From NCBI GenBank assembly GCA_964432205.1, contig CAYSMK010000001.1, positions 124,001-188,000 on the forward strand: 64,000 nt of DNA. The letters run 5' to 3'. Of this stretch, positions 7,994 to 15,046 are shown one piece after another (position 1 is the stretch's first letter; every line of letters begins with the position of its first letter). A model generated the notes under the pieces. It was not told the origin of the DNA. It made no database searches and saw only the letters and a program-made list of their open reading frames with translations. Position numbers and translations under genes: made by a program. The DNA is from Geomobilibacter sp964432205 (GTDB taxonomy: Bacteria > Desulfobacterota > Desulfuromonadia > Geobacterales > DSM-12255).

Positions 7994-9526
7994 TTACGAC
8001 CGCGACCGGAGAACATAGCGGGTAGCCCGCCCGGCACCGACGCGCTCGACTAAACCCTCTTCAATTAGTTTCTGGAAATCAGCAGCAACCACAGGTGCCG
8101 ACACATGAAACCGCTCCTGACAAAGCTTGCTAGTCAAAATATCACCTTGAACCAATGCAGCCATCATCTGCCGCTGCCGATCAGTCAAACGGGCCTCCAC
8201 CGCCGGAGGCACTAACGATGGAATATTAGCCGGCGTCCTGATCCGGTCATAGTTGCCATCCGGGCCGGGTAGCGTAACGACAAAAAATCCATCCTGCTGG
8301 TCGAGAACCGGTGCCTCAAGCCCATGGTCGAGCATGGCGTCGCGCATGCGAGCGAACCCGCTGCCGCGCTGCTCCATCTTGTCGAGAGTGGCAAGGGTTT
8401 GAGCTATGAGAGGATTGCGCGAACATGGGCGATAAACACCACGACGGAGTTTTGCCAACGTGAGGGGTTTAAGGGGGTAACCGGGACTGGCAACCTCGAT
8501 CCGGTTGCGGAAGAGGCGCACGAACACCTTGCGTGAAGCATCATCATAACTGCGGTGGGCAACGGCGTTGAGCAGAGCTTCACGGAGAGCGGTTACAGGA
8601 TATTCGTCGAGGCGGAGATTGTTAAGTCCTACGACGCGCCGAGGGTGGAAGGTGTGATCATCGATGAATTTCAGCACCTGTTCCAGAGCATGCGGTAACG
8701 GAGCATTGACGTTGAGCTGGCCCTTTGGGCGACCTGTAATGCGGATATCATCGTAGGCATCAATGAGAATTTCGCACTGGGGAAAACGATGGGCAGGCTT
8801 GGAGCCAAACAGCACAAATGCAGCGGCAGTTGCCAGAAAGGTATCAGGGGTATCGCCGCGGACGATAAGACCACGAGCATGAAGTGCCGCGGCTGGCACA
8901 AGCTCCTGTGCGCCGTCAGCAACGGCAACCTGATGTTTAAATGCATTGATAAGCTCCAGGTCGAGTGCCGCCACTGAAATGTCGCTCAACACGGCACCCT
9001 CAAAAGCGGAAGCGGATTCAACCTGATGCTCTCCCTCGATGACTTCTGATTCCGTGGCATTGATGCGGAACTCGTCGGCCAGGGTGCGCATGATTGCGCG
9101 AAGCATCTCCGGCTTCAAATCCTCACGGTCGTGGAACCGCTTGTAGGTGTGGCCGGCATGCTTGATTTCATCGATCAGGGAACGAGTTTCGGCCGACCTG
9201 CCAGTATCTGCTGTTCCCTTGAGAAATACTATCGTCGGAAGCCGAAGTTCCTGGGCTAGACGATACTCGTGATGTGTGGCCGAAAGATCTCCGTCGGGAT
9301 GACCATATTCGTTTGCGATAAGCAGAACATACACTGCGCAGTCACGCAGTGCCTCCAGATACGGTTTCGATGACGGACGCGCAGGCGGTGGATCTTTCTC
9401 GAACAATACCGGAATGCAATGCTGCAGCAGAAATGAATCCGTGGCGATAAGCCCTGCGATGGCAGCCCGTTCCCATTCCAGCTCCTTCTGCACTGAGCTG
9501 ATAAATATCCGCTTTTTTTGAATCAT
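7994..9526 (-). CDS. DUF4062 - HATPase_c_4 - winged-helix protein
   Basis: A three-part protein of 510 residues. Residues 4-150 are a DUF4062 domain (KKRIFISSVQKELEWERAAI, then YVLLIANEYG), a TIR/STIR-like fold used as an N-terminal module in bacterial defence and signalling proteins. Residues about 205-420 match the RecG-like C-terminal ATPase (HATPase_c_4), with the GHKL N-box REALLNAVAHR at 315-325 and KMEQRGSGFARM as the G1-like loop. Residues about 430-510 look like a winged helix (LTDRQRQMMAALVQGDILTS). The stop of the helicase overlaps its ATG (ATGA at 9523-9526), so the two are coupled. It could be an NTP-dependent sensor or regulator of the defence operon; no enzyme activity is established. 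Confidence 0.8.
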   Translation of the reverse strand: MIQKKRIFISSVQKELEWERAAIAGLIATDSFLLQHCIPVLFEKDPPPARPSSKPYLEALRDCAVYVLLIANEYGHPDGDLSATHHEYRLAQELRLPTIVFLKGTADTGRSAETRSLIDEIKHAGHTYKRFHDREDLKPEMLRAIMRTLADEFRINATESEVIEGEHQVESASAFEGAVLSDISVAALDLELINAFKHQVAVADGAQELVPAAALHARGLIVRGDTPDTFLATAAAFVLFGSKPAHRFPQCEILIDAYDDIRITGRPKGQLNVNAPLPHALEQVLKFIDDHTFHPRRVVGLNNLRLDEYPVTALREALLNAVAHRSYDDASRKVFVRLFRNRIEVASPGYPLKPLTLAKLRRGVYRPCSRNPLIAQTLATLDKMEQRGSGFARMRDAMLDHGLEAPVLDQQDGFFVVTLPGPDGNYDRIRTPANIPSLVPPAVEARLTDRQRQMMAALVQGDILTSKLCQERFHVSAPVVAADFQKLIEEGLVERVGAGRATRYVLRSRS

Positions 9527-12500
9527 GTATTCCCCTCCGGCATTATCACCAGAAACGCCACCACCTCAAAGTCGTTGATCCCGGCAAATTCCCCTTTGAT
9601 GGCATGGGTGCCGCCTGGCGAAAAGAGGCTCGCAACAGCTCGCTCTTCGCTCTTGCCGACAACCGAAGCGACCGAAGCGCTCAGCAGACGTTGTGCATGG
9701 CGCATATCTTCACCCTGCCTGGTGGACTTGTCGAATCGGGCACAGGCAGCGGCATCGGGCAGGTCACGTCCAAGACAGATACGCTTGAGGCGATCAAGGA
9801 TGCGCTTAGCCTGGGTATAGGGCAACAACACGGCACCGTCGTCACCGACATGCACCAGGTAATGGGGCGCCATCGGATAACCGGACTCCGCAACCTTCGT
9901 GGCGGCAATACCTTCTGCTCGCAGACAGAAAATAACGCCCGGCGCAATCTCCGCCTCGGTGGTCGTAGTAACGGCACTGGTTCCCAACGGGAGTTTTTCA
10001 AGTTTGCCGGGATGGGCCTTGAGATACTGCGCCAAGTCAATCCGGAAGTCGGTCAGGGTCAAATCGGTAATGGAAACACCAGTGGAGAGGTCTTCCAGGT
10101 CAATCACGGCATCCTGTAACTTCAGGAGCTGCTTGCGTCTGTATTCCAGATCGTTCATCTGGTTGCCGGACTGCTGCTCAATCAGGTTTTCCTCGCCGGT
10201 GGCCGAGATGTCCAGCAGCACCATACGCCCGCTTACCCGCTGTTCCAGGTTGATGTATTCCTCCAACTCCATGTTAGGCCAGAAGTTGACGAGCTGAATA
10301 CGGTCGTTGGGTGAGCCGATGCGGTCAATACGTCCAAAGCGCTGAATGATCCGCACCGGGTTCCAGTGGATGTCGTAGTTGACGAGCCAGTCGCAATCCT
10401 GAAGGTTCTGACCCTCGGAAATGCAGTCGGTGGCGATCAGTAAGTCTAGTTCACCTTCGTGCGCAAGGTCTTCTGGCCGTTCCTTGGAACGAGGTGAAAA
10501 TGCCGTCAGAATCGACGCCAGATCTTTACGAAGGCCAGAAAGTGTGGTCTGGTTGCGCCCGGCGCCGGTGACGAGAGCACTTTCTATTCCGAGCGTCTCT
10601 TTTGCCCAGGTCGCCAGCTGCTCGTAAAGGTAATTGGCTGTATCTGCAAAGGCAGTAAATATGATTATTTTGCGGTTACCGGGGTTACTGGGGTGCTGGC
10701 ACTTGTGGGTAATTACCTCCGTCAATGCGGCGAGTTTGGCATCGCGGGCGGCACATACCTGGGTGGCTGCGGCGTGTAAGGTCGCCAGGCGATTGCGGTC
10801 CTCGATGAGGTCCTGTTTCCAGCGGATCAGATCCACATCCCCCAGCAGCACCTTGACCTTACGACCCACCAACAGGCTCTCAAAAGCAGGATCGTCGATG
10901 TCCACATCGGCGATATTGATTTCCTCGATTTCATCGGCTTGGGCTTCAATCCGAGCTAGCGTCGCTTCCACGTCTTCCAGTTGCCGGTGCACGGTGAGGG
11001 CAAAGGATGAAACAGCACTCTCCATACGCTTAAGCACATTGACCCGCAACAGGTGAATAAGGCTCTCCTCGCGGTCCACCTGACGGAAGTAGCCTTCGCC
11101 GCCACGAATCTGTGTGCTGTACTTGGCATCGTAGGCTGCCTGCTTGTGGGGGAGTACATAGCGGAGCGGTGCGTATGCGGCCAGGTTCAGCCGTCGGATC
11201 TCAAGGTTTATTTCCCGGATCGAGTGGAACTCTCCGGCCCGGTCAACATCTGGCTTGATGTTGATTGGTCTGAGACGCTCAGGGAACCGTCCGGTCTCGC
11301 TGATACCATAGTACTTCTCAATATGCTTGCGCGATCGGGCTATCGTGAGCTGATCCAGCAAGGTGAAGTAGTCAAAGCCGAGCATCTCGATGAGCCGTGC
11401 GGGGGTCTTTTCCTCTTCATCGAGGTCGAGCCAACGGTTGAACTGCTTCTGCGCCAGCCGCGTCGTGCTATCGATGCTGGTTATGCCGTACTCCAAGAGA
11501 GCCGCATCATCCCCCTCAGTGGCGAACGAAATCTGATTGCGCAAGTCTGCCAGACGGTTATTAACCGGGGTGGCGGAGAGCATAAGGACCCGAGTCTTGA
11601 CGCCTTCCTTGATGATCTTGCGCATCAGGCGGTCGTAGCGAGTTTCTTCTCCCTGCCGAGGAGTCCTCTTGTTGCGGAAGTTATGGGATTCGTCGATAAC
11701 CACCAGGTCATAGTTGCCCCAGTTCACATGGGCAAGGTCGATATCACCTGACGAGCCACCATCGCGGGAAAGATCGGTATGGTTGAGGACGTCGTAATTG
11801 AACCGATCTGCGGCCAGAATATTTCGCCGATCGTTCGCCTTGTAGATGGTCCAGTTGTCCCGCAGGCGTTTGGGGCAGAGCACGAGCACTCGGTCATTAC
11901 GCAATTCATGGTATTTGATGATGGCCAGCGCTTCGAAAGTCTTGCCCAGGCCGACGCTGTCGGCAATGATACAGCCGCCGAAGCGGTTCAACTTGTCGAT
12001 GGCGCCGACCACACCGTCACGCTGAAACCTGAAGAGCTTCTTCCAGACTATTGTATTACGGATACCGGTGGCGGATTTGACGATACGATCCTCGTCAAGC
12101 TCTTCGCCGCGATCCTTGAACAGATGATGAAGGATCAGGGTGTAGATGGTGAAAGGATCACGGTGGGAAGCCAACTCTTGGAGTGAAGCGATGAGGGCGC
12201 TTTTCGCCTCCGATGTATCAGGCAGGCTATTCCAAAGAGCAGTAAACCAGGAACCGAGCATGGCGGATTCTTCCGGGCCTTCGGCGCATTGAATCAAGCT
12301 AAATTGATTACCAGGAGTAAGTCCCAGGCCGTCTGTCGTGAACGGGCAATTCCCGGTTATTATCGTTTGCTTTGTGGCTTCAGGCTCGCCGGCAATAATG
12401 GTTGACTGGGGAAGGTATGTTGGGGCGCCTCGAACTTCTGCTTTCTTCAGTATCCACTCACTGCAATGACGAGCCAGCCAGCGAGTTTGCAATTGATTGC

Positions 12501-12723
12501 GGAATGGACGGTCGGACTCGGAACCTAGCAGTCCAAGATCATCGTCTTTGGCAACCGGGATGACTATGCGACACTGCACAATCTTCTCGAAAAGAGCGCG
12601 AACCTCCGCGTACGCAAAGAGTGAAAATGCCGGAGACGCGATATCAAGACTGGACTGCGGCACCAAGCAGGTGCGCAGTTCATCGATCACTCGATCATTT
12701 CCAGTGTTCTTGATTATTTTCAT
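9523..12723 (-). CDS. SNF2-type helicase with PLD-like N-terminal domain
   Basis: A 1066-residue superfamily 2 DNA translocase and the first large gene of the defence operon. The N-terminal about 140 residues resemble a phospholipase D-like domain (TGNCPFTTDGLGL recalls the GSaNxTxxGL strand) but show no HxKxxxxD, so it is probably structural or DNA-binding. Then come a Q-motif-like LFRFQRDGV, Walker A DSVGLGKT (255-262), Walker B DESH (344-347), motif III SATPVNN, and the C-terminal helicase half with ATDCISEGQNLQ and motif VI IIQRFGRIDRIG. This family is common in restriction and phage-defence loci. In this operon it would move along DNA for, or remodel, the Mod-Res or SPARTA machinery; that part is inference. 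Confidence 0.92.
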   Translation of the reverse strand: MKIIKNTGNDRVIDELRTCLVPQSSLDIASPAFSLFAYAEVRALFEKIVQCRIVIPVAKDDDLGLLGSESDRPFRNQLQTRWLARHCSEWILKKAEVRGAPTYLPQSTIIAGEPEATKQTIITGNCPFTTDGLGLTPGNQFSLIQCAEGPEESAMLGSWFTALWNSLPDTSEAKSALIASLQELASHRDPFTIYTLILHHLFKDRGEELDEDRIVKSATGIRNTIVWKKLFRFQRDGVVGAIDKLNRFGGCIIADSVGLGKTFEALAIIKYHELRNDRVLVLCPKRLRDNWTIYKANDRRNILAADRFNYDVLNHTDLSRDGGSSGDIDLAHVNWGNYDLVVIDESHNFRNKRTPRQGEETRYDRLMRKIIKEGVKTRVLMLSATPVNNRLADLRNQISFATEGDDAALLEYGITSIDSTTRLAQKQFNRWLDLDEEEKTPARLIEMLGFDYFTLLDQLTIARSRKHIEKYYGISETGRFPERLRPINIKPDVDRAGEFHSIREINLEIRRLNLAAYAPLRYVLPHKQAAYDAKYSTQIRGGEGYFRQVDREESLIHLLRVNVLKRMESAVSSFALTVHRQLEDVEATLARIEAQADEIEEINIADVDIDDPAFESLLVGRKVKVLLGDVDLIRWKQDLIEDRNRLATLHAAATQVCAARDAKLAALTEVITHKCQHPSNPGNRKIIIFTAFADTANYLYEQLATWAKETLGIESALVTGAGRNQTTLSGLRKDLASILTAFSPRSKERPEDLAHEGELDLLIATDCISEGQNLQDCDWLVNYDIHWNPVRIIQRFGRIDRIGSPNDRIQLVNFWPNMELEEYINLEQRVSGRMVLLDISATGEENLIEQQSGNQMNDLEYRRKQLLKLQDAVIDLEDLSTGVSITDLTLTDFRIDLAQYLKAHPGKLEKLPLGTSAVTTTTEAEIAPGVIFCLRAEGIAATKVAESGYPMAPHYLVHVGDDGAVLLPYTQAKRILDRLKRICLGRDLPDAAACARFDKSTRQGEDMRHAQRLLSASVASVVGKSEERAVASLFSPGGTHAIKGEFAGINDFEVVAFLVIMPEGNT

Positions 12724-12748
12724 TAGTCGCTGTTCCTATCTAGTTTCA

Positions 12749-12847
12749 TCAGGAGAGCACTTCCAGGATCAAGGCACAAAAAAGCCACCTGCGGCAGTCT
12801 GCTACCACACGCGGCTTCTCAAGTAATCCTTCGCGGACCTTCTCCAT
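12749..12847 (-). CDS. Possible 32-residue leader ORF overlapping a terminator hairpin
   Basis: An ATG at 12847 preceded by a strong GGAGG (spacing about 8) opens 32 codons, beginning MEKVREGLLEKPRVVADCRR and ending in a hydrophobic segment. The TGA is 25 nt upstream of the helicase ATG. The terminator stem at 12778-12815 lies inside this ORF, so ribosomes translating it would melt the stem. That is the layout of a translation-coupled attenuator. A related sequence at 13112-13207 also has GGAGG and ATG but stops after 12 codons, so the peptide itself may not matter. Whether it is translated is unproven. Confidence 0.45.
   Translation of the reverse strand: MEKVREGLLEKPRVVADCRRWLFCALILEVLS
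12778..12815 (-). terminator. Rho-independent terminator/attenuator upstream of the helicase
   Basis: Read leftward, GCCGCGTGTGGTAG-CAGA-CTGCCGCAGGTGGC forms 13 of 14 pairs (including G-U) and is followed by TTTTTT. It lies 55-90 nt before the helicase start with no gene ended by it, so a transcript from the upstream leader must read through it to reach the operon. Confidence 0.75.
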
Positions 12848-12888
12848 CGCTCCCTCCAACCCAAGTGCTCACGAACAGTAAAATCCTC

Positions 12889-12894
12889 TATATA
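12889..12894 (-). promoter_or_regulatory. TATATA -10-like element
   Basis: A TATATA hexamer read leftward about 42 nt before the 32-codon leader ORF. No good -35 sits at 16-18 bp, so this is a weak promoter candidate for the defence operon. Confidence 0.25.
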
Positions 12895-12957
12895 CCACTT
12901 TTCGTGCCAAAACCATCACCCAACAATTCCAGCAAGTTAACTACGAGCAGGTCGCCA

Positions 12958-12993
12958 GGTGTAACAAAATGTGATGTCACATAATGTTACACC
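12958..12993. promoter_or_regulatory. 36-bp near-perfect palindrome (operator or hairpin)
   Basis: Arms GGTGTAACA-aa-ATGTGA and TCACAT-aa-TGTTACACC flank a 2-bp centre; only the inner A-A pairs and the centre break the symmetry. A further half-site, ACAAAATGTTACA, lies at 13039-13051, and a degenerate CACATAATTACACC at about 13205-13218. This is the strongest operator-like signal in the leader of the defence operon, about 235 bp upstream of the helicase start. No obvious regulator gene adjoins it. Confidence 0.65.
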
Positions 12994-13119
12994 ATGACCC
13001 TCAGCCGCCCAACCAGAGCCGCTTCACAGCTGCCTGCCACAAAATGTTACAGTAGAGAAAATTTGAGGGATCAGTACTAAAATGCGGTGTCAGCCCCCCA
13101 TAAAAAAGCGTGCAGGCAT

Positions 13120-13155
13120 AAAAAAACCGCCTGCAGCAAACTATGCCACACGCGG
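13120..13155 (-). terminator. Second hairpin terminator, related to the one at 12778-12815
   Basis: Read leftward, CCGCGTGTGGC-ATAGTTT-GCTGCAGGCGG pairs at 10 of 11 positions and ends in seven T. A following GCCTGC plus a second T-run (to about 13101) can pair with GCAGGC of the right arm, giving an alternative stem. It probably ends transcription from the small genes at 13276-14041. Confidence 0.7.
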
Positions 13156-13275
13156 CCCCTGAGAAATCTTTTCGCTCATCACCCCAACGCCCCCTCCATA
13201 ACACCACATAATTACACCACTTTAATACTTTCATTCTGGCCAGAAGTCAAGGCGAAAGACCTGCATAACCTGCTG

Positions 13276-13461
13276 CTATTTCCGTAGATGGAATTCGATG
13301 CGATCCACGAAAGGGTCCTTATCGGCGTCGAACACCTGCTTCGAATAGGTTTGGCCCTTCGAGGCATTCTCTAGCCTCTGCAACCGACTCTTACGCTGCC
13401 TCAGCAGCAAGAGGGCTACCAGTAACACTACTATTCCCGAAATGGCCAGTAAACTGATCAT
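13276..13461 (-). CDS. Small single-pass membrane protein, function unknown
   Basis: A 61-residue ORF with one N-terminal membrane helix (residues about 2-21, ISLLAISGIVVLLVALLLL) followed by a basic stretch RQRKSR and a polar tail. The ATG at 13461 has a purine-rich GGGGAGAAGAG upstream. I do not recognise the family. It lies between the integrase/ImmA remnant and the defence operon leader, on the same strand, and could be a leftover of the mobile element. Confidence 0.5.
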   Translation of the reverse strand: MISLLAISGIVVLLVALLLLRQRKSRLQRLENASKGQTYSKQVFDADKDPFVDRIEFHLRK

Positions 13462-13516
13462 TCTCTTCTCCCCAAAATGATAGCTAAGATAATTGCGGAG
13501 TTGCCTCTTAACGCCG

Positions 13517-14041
13517 CTATTTCGGAATGGTGCGCGACTCTACCTTGTTGGCAGCCTCGAAAATGACGTACATACTAACTTGCGCCAGGTCGGCTTCCCG
13601 TATCAGCGATTGCAGGTACTCCTTTGACTTGGTGCGGACCCCGTTGCGCTGACAGACAAGCCATGCCACGGCCTCTGCTTCCAGCTCCTGAACAGGCAGC
13701 GGAAGCCTGGTGCGACACGGCCAGCGATTCATCGGATCTCCACCTACGTGACCACAGTAGACATGTCCAAGCTCATGGGCAAGGGTCGCGTATCGGGTCG
13801 GCAGATCGTGTTTGGCGTTGAGCTTGATTCGGTAAACAACCGAAAGAGATATTTCAGGATAAGCACCGAGTGCAATAATCTTTTCTTTGCCCTGATAGCG
13901 GTACTTGAAACGCCAAAGTTTTCCGCCCGTGGGAGTTACCAACAAAAAAAGGCCACCGCCGTCAAAGAGGGTGACCTGTTTCGCTTGGGGCTTCGAATTG
14001 CGAACTTGCATCTCAGAAAGCGGCGCAATCCTTTTAGGCAT
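13517..14041 (-). CDS. Chimeric remnant: phage-integrase N-terminus joined to ImmA/IrrE-like peptidase
   Basis: A 174-residue ORF that joins two unrelated parts. Residues 1-67 are the DUF4102 arm-binding domain of a P4-type tyrosine integrase (PLSEMQVRNSKPQ, FDGGGLFLLVTPTGGKLWR, IALGAYPEISL). From about residue 68 the sequence becomes the C-terminal part of an ImmA/IrrE (M78) metallopeptidase with the zinc motif HELGHVYCGH and QELEAEAVAWLVC. The catalytic integrase domain and the start of the peptidase are missing, so a deletion most likely fused two genes. The start at 14041 is preferred over 14110 because GGAGG lies 8 nt upstream. The integrase part sits just past the 3' end of tRNA-Pro, the usual place for such an enzyme. 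Confidence 0.75.
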   Translation of the reverse strand: MPKRIAPLSEMQVRNSKPQAKQVTLFDGGGLFLLVTPTGGKLWRFKYRYQGKEKIIALGAYPEISLSVVYRIKLNAKHDLPTRYATLAHELGHVYCGHVGGDPMNRWPCRTRLPLPVQELEAEAVAWLVCQRNGVRTKSKEYLQSLIREADLAQVSMYVIFEAANKVESRTIPK

Positions 14042-14160
14042 GGGCTTTTCCTCCACTTTGGGTATATGGGTTTCGGTATGGGTATATTTACCCGCCCTAC
14101 GTATACCCAAACTTCATGGACACAAGCGTACCAGACTGGATTTTATTGGAAACATAAAAA

Positions 14161-14190
14161 CAAAAGGCCCTGATATCTCAGAGCCTTTTG
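14161..14190 (-). terminator. Terminator downstream of tRNA-Pro
   Basis: Arms CAAAAGGC and GCCTTTTG with an inner CTGA/TCAG form a stem followed, leftward, by TTTTT. It lies 31 nt past the tRNA 3' end and should end the ihfA-merR-tRNA-Pro transcript. Confidence 0.75.
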
Positions 14191-14220
14191 GACCTATCCG
14201 GACTTTGCCGGATTATTTAA

Positions 14221-14297
14221 TGGTCGGTGCGACTGGATTCGAACCAGCGACCACCAGACCCCCAGTCTGGTGCGCTACCAGGCTGCGCTACGCACCG
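14221..14297 (-). tRNA. tRNA-Pro(GGG)
   Basis: Read leftward it folds as a complete cloverleaf: acceptor CGGTGCG with CGCACCG, an anticodon stem CCAGA/TCTGG with loop CTGGGGG (anticodon GGG), T-loop GGTTCGAATCC, and an encoded 3' CCA. It adjoins the integrase remnant, so its 3' end is the probable attachment site of the island to its left. Confidence 0.96.
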
Positions 14298-14304
14298 AAA
14301 TTCG

Positions 14305-14652
14305 CTACAGCGAATCACGTAAATCTATGAGTTGCTTCTTTATCTGTTCCAGCAGCTTGTCGCGGTCGGTGGATACCGCTTCTGCCTGTGTTACTGCGCT
14401 GGCTTTTGCCTGCTGTCCCAGCTGCCGACGGGCACCGGGAATGGTCATCTTTTCCTGGTACAGGAGCCGGGTGATCTCCTTAGCCAGGACCAGGTCGCTC
14501 TTGCTGTAGAGGCGCTGGCCTGACCGACTCTTGCCCGGGTGCAACTGGGGGAATTCCGTTTCCCAGAAGCGAAGAACCGACGCGTTGACGGAAAGATACG
14601 CGGCAACCTCGCCAATCTTGTAATACTGCTTGTCGGGAAGCGGCTCCGCCAT
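14305..14652 (-). CDS. MerR-family transcriptional regulator
   Basis: A 115-residue protein with an N-terminal MerR winged helix (YYKIGEVAAYLSVNASVLRFWETEFPQL in part, residues 9-37, then GQRLYSKSDLVLAKEI) and a C-terminal helix that could dimerise. There are no Cys clusters, so it is not a metal sensor of the classic kind. It is 22 nt downstream of ihfA and 7 nt from tRNA-Pro; an ihfA-merR pair after pheST is a common deltaproteobacterial arrangement. Targets are unknown. Confidence 0.88.
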   Translation of the reverse strand: MAEPLPDKQYYKIGEVAAYLSVNASVLRFWETEFPQLHPGKSRSGQRLYSKSDLVLAKEITRLLYQEKMTIPGARRQLGQQAKASAVTQAEAVSTDRDKLLEQIKKQLIDLRDSL

Positions 14653-14674
14653 ACACCCACGCGCAGGCGCGATG

Positions 14675-14950
14675 TTACTTGTTGATGGAAGCCTTGAGAA
14701 CCTGGCTCGGCTTGAAGGTCAGGATACGCCGTGCCGAGATGATGATCTCGTCGCCGGTCTGGGGGTTTCTGCCCCGCCGGTCAGCCTTCTGCTTGACCAC
14801 GAAATTGCCAAAGCCGGCGATCTTGATCTTGTCGGTCGTCTCCAGGGTGCCCTTCATGATGTCGAACACCAGGTCAACCAGTTCGGCCGATTCCTTTTTG
14901 GAGAAACCAACTTTTTCGTATATACGCTCGACAATATCAGCTTTGGTCAT
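14675..14950 (-). CDS. ihfA: Integration host factor subunit alpha
   Basis: A 91-residue DNA-bending protein of the HU/IHF family; with IHF-beta it makes sharp bends at specific sites in sigma-54 promoters, recombination and replication. It starts MTKADIVERIYEKVGFSKKE and has the beta-arm GRNPQTGDEIIISARRI with the intercalating Pro. Its place downstream of pheT and the full length support the alpha subunit rather than HU. IHF matters here because the pilin promoter in this window is sigma-54 type. Confidence 0.92.
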   Translation of the reverse strand: MTKADIVERIYEKVGFSKKESAELVDLVFDIMKGTLETTDKIKIAGFGNFVVKQKADRRGRNPQTGDEIIISARRILTFKPSQVLKASINK

Positions 14951-15046
14951 CGGTAACTACCTCAACTCATTACATTCCGTTTCGTGAACAGCGCGTTGGG
15001 TTATAACACACGGTTTTTGGTTTGGCAATGGATTTTTAACTGTTTT

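Larger units (their letters stand above)
12760..13215. repeat. Two diverged copies of a leader/hairpin unit
   Basis: The segments around 12775-12860 and 13115-13200 align end to end: an A-run, the hairpin containing CACACGCGG, a spacer, then CGCTCCCTCC versus CGCCCCCTCC (the reversed GGAGG ribosome site). By eye the two are about 70% alike. Together they fill much of the 550-bp stretch between the helicase and the small membrane-protein gene, along with the palindrome. No other gene is visible there. Confidence 0.6.

Noticed and set aside
12895..12913. Sigma-54-like TTGGCACGAAAAGTGGT before the defence leader
   Set aside because: The -24 block is perfect but the invariant GC of the -12 element is GG, so a functional site is doubtful.
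13001..13234. 77-residue minus ORF over the second leader unit
   Set aside because: It runs through the terminator hairpin and has an odd Cys/Trp/Phe composition; the similarity to the other leader is explained by the hairpin.
1..14220. CRISPR array in the defence island
   Set aside because: I looked for regularly spaced direct repeats and saw only the short phased repeats at 7882-7925; there are no spacer-like units and no cas genes.
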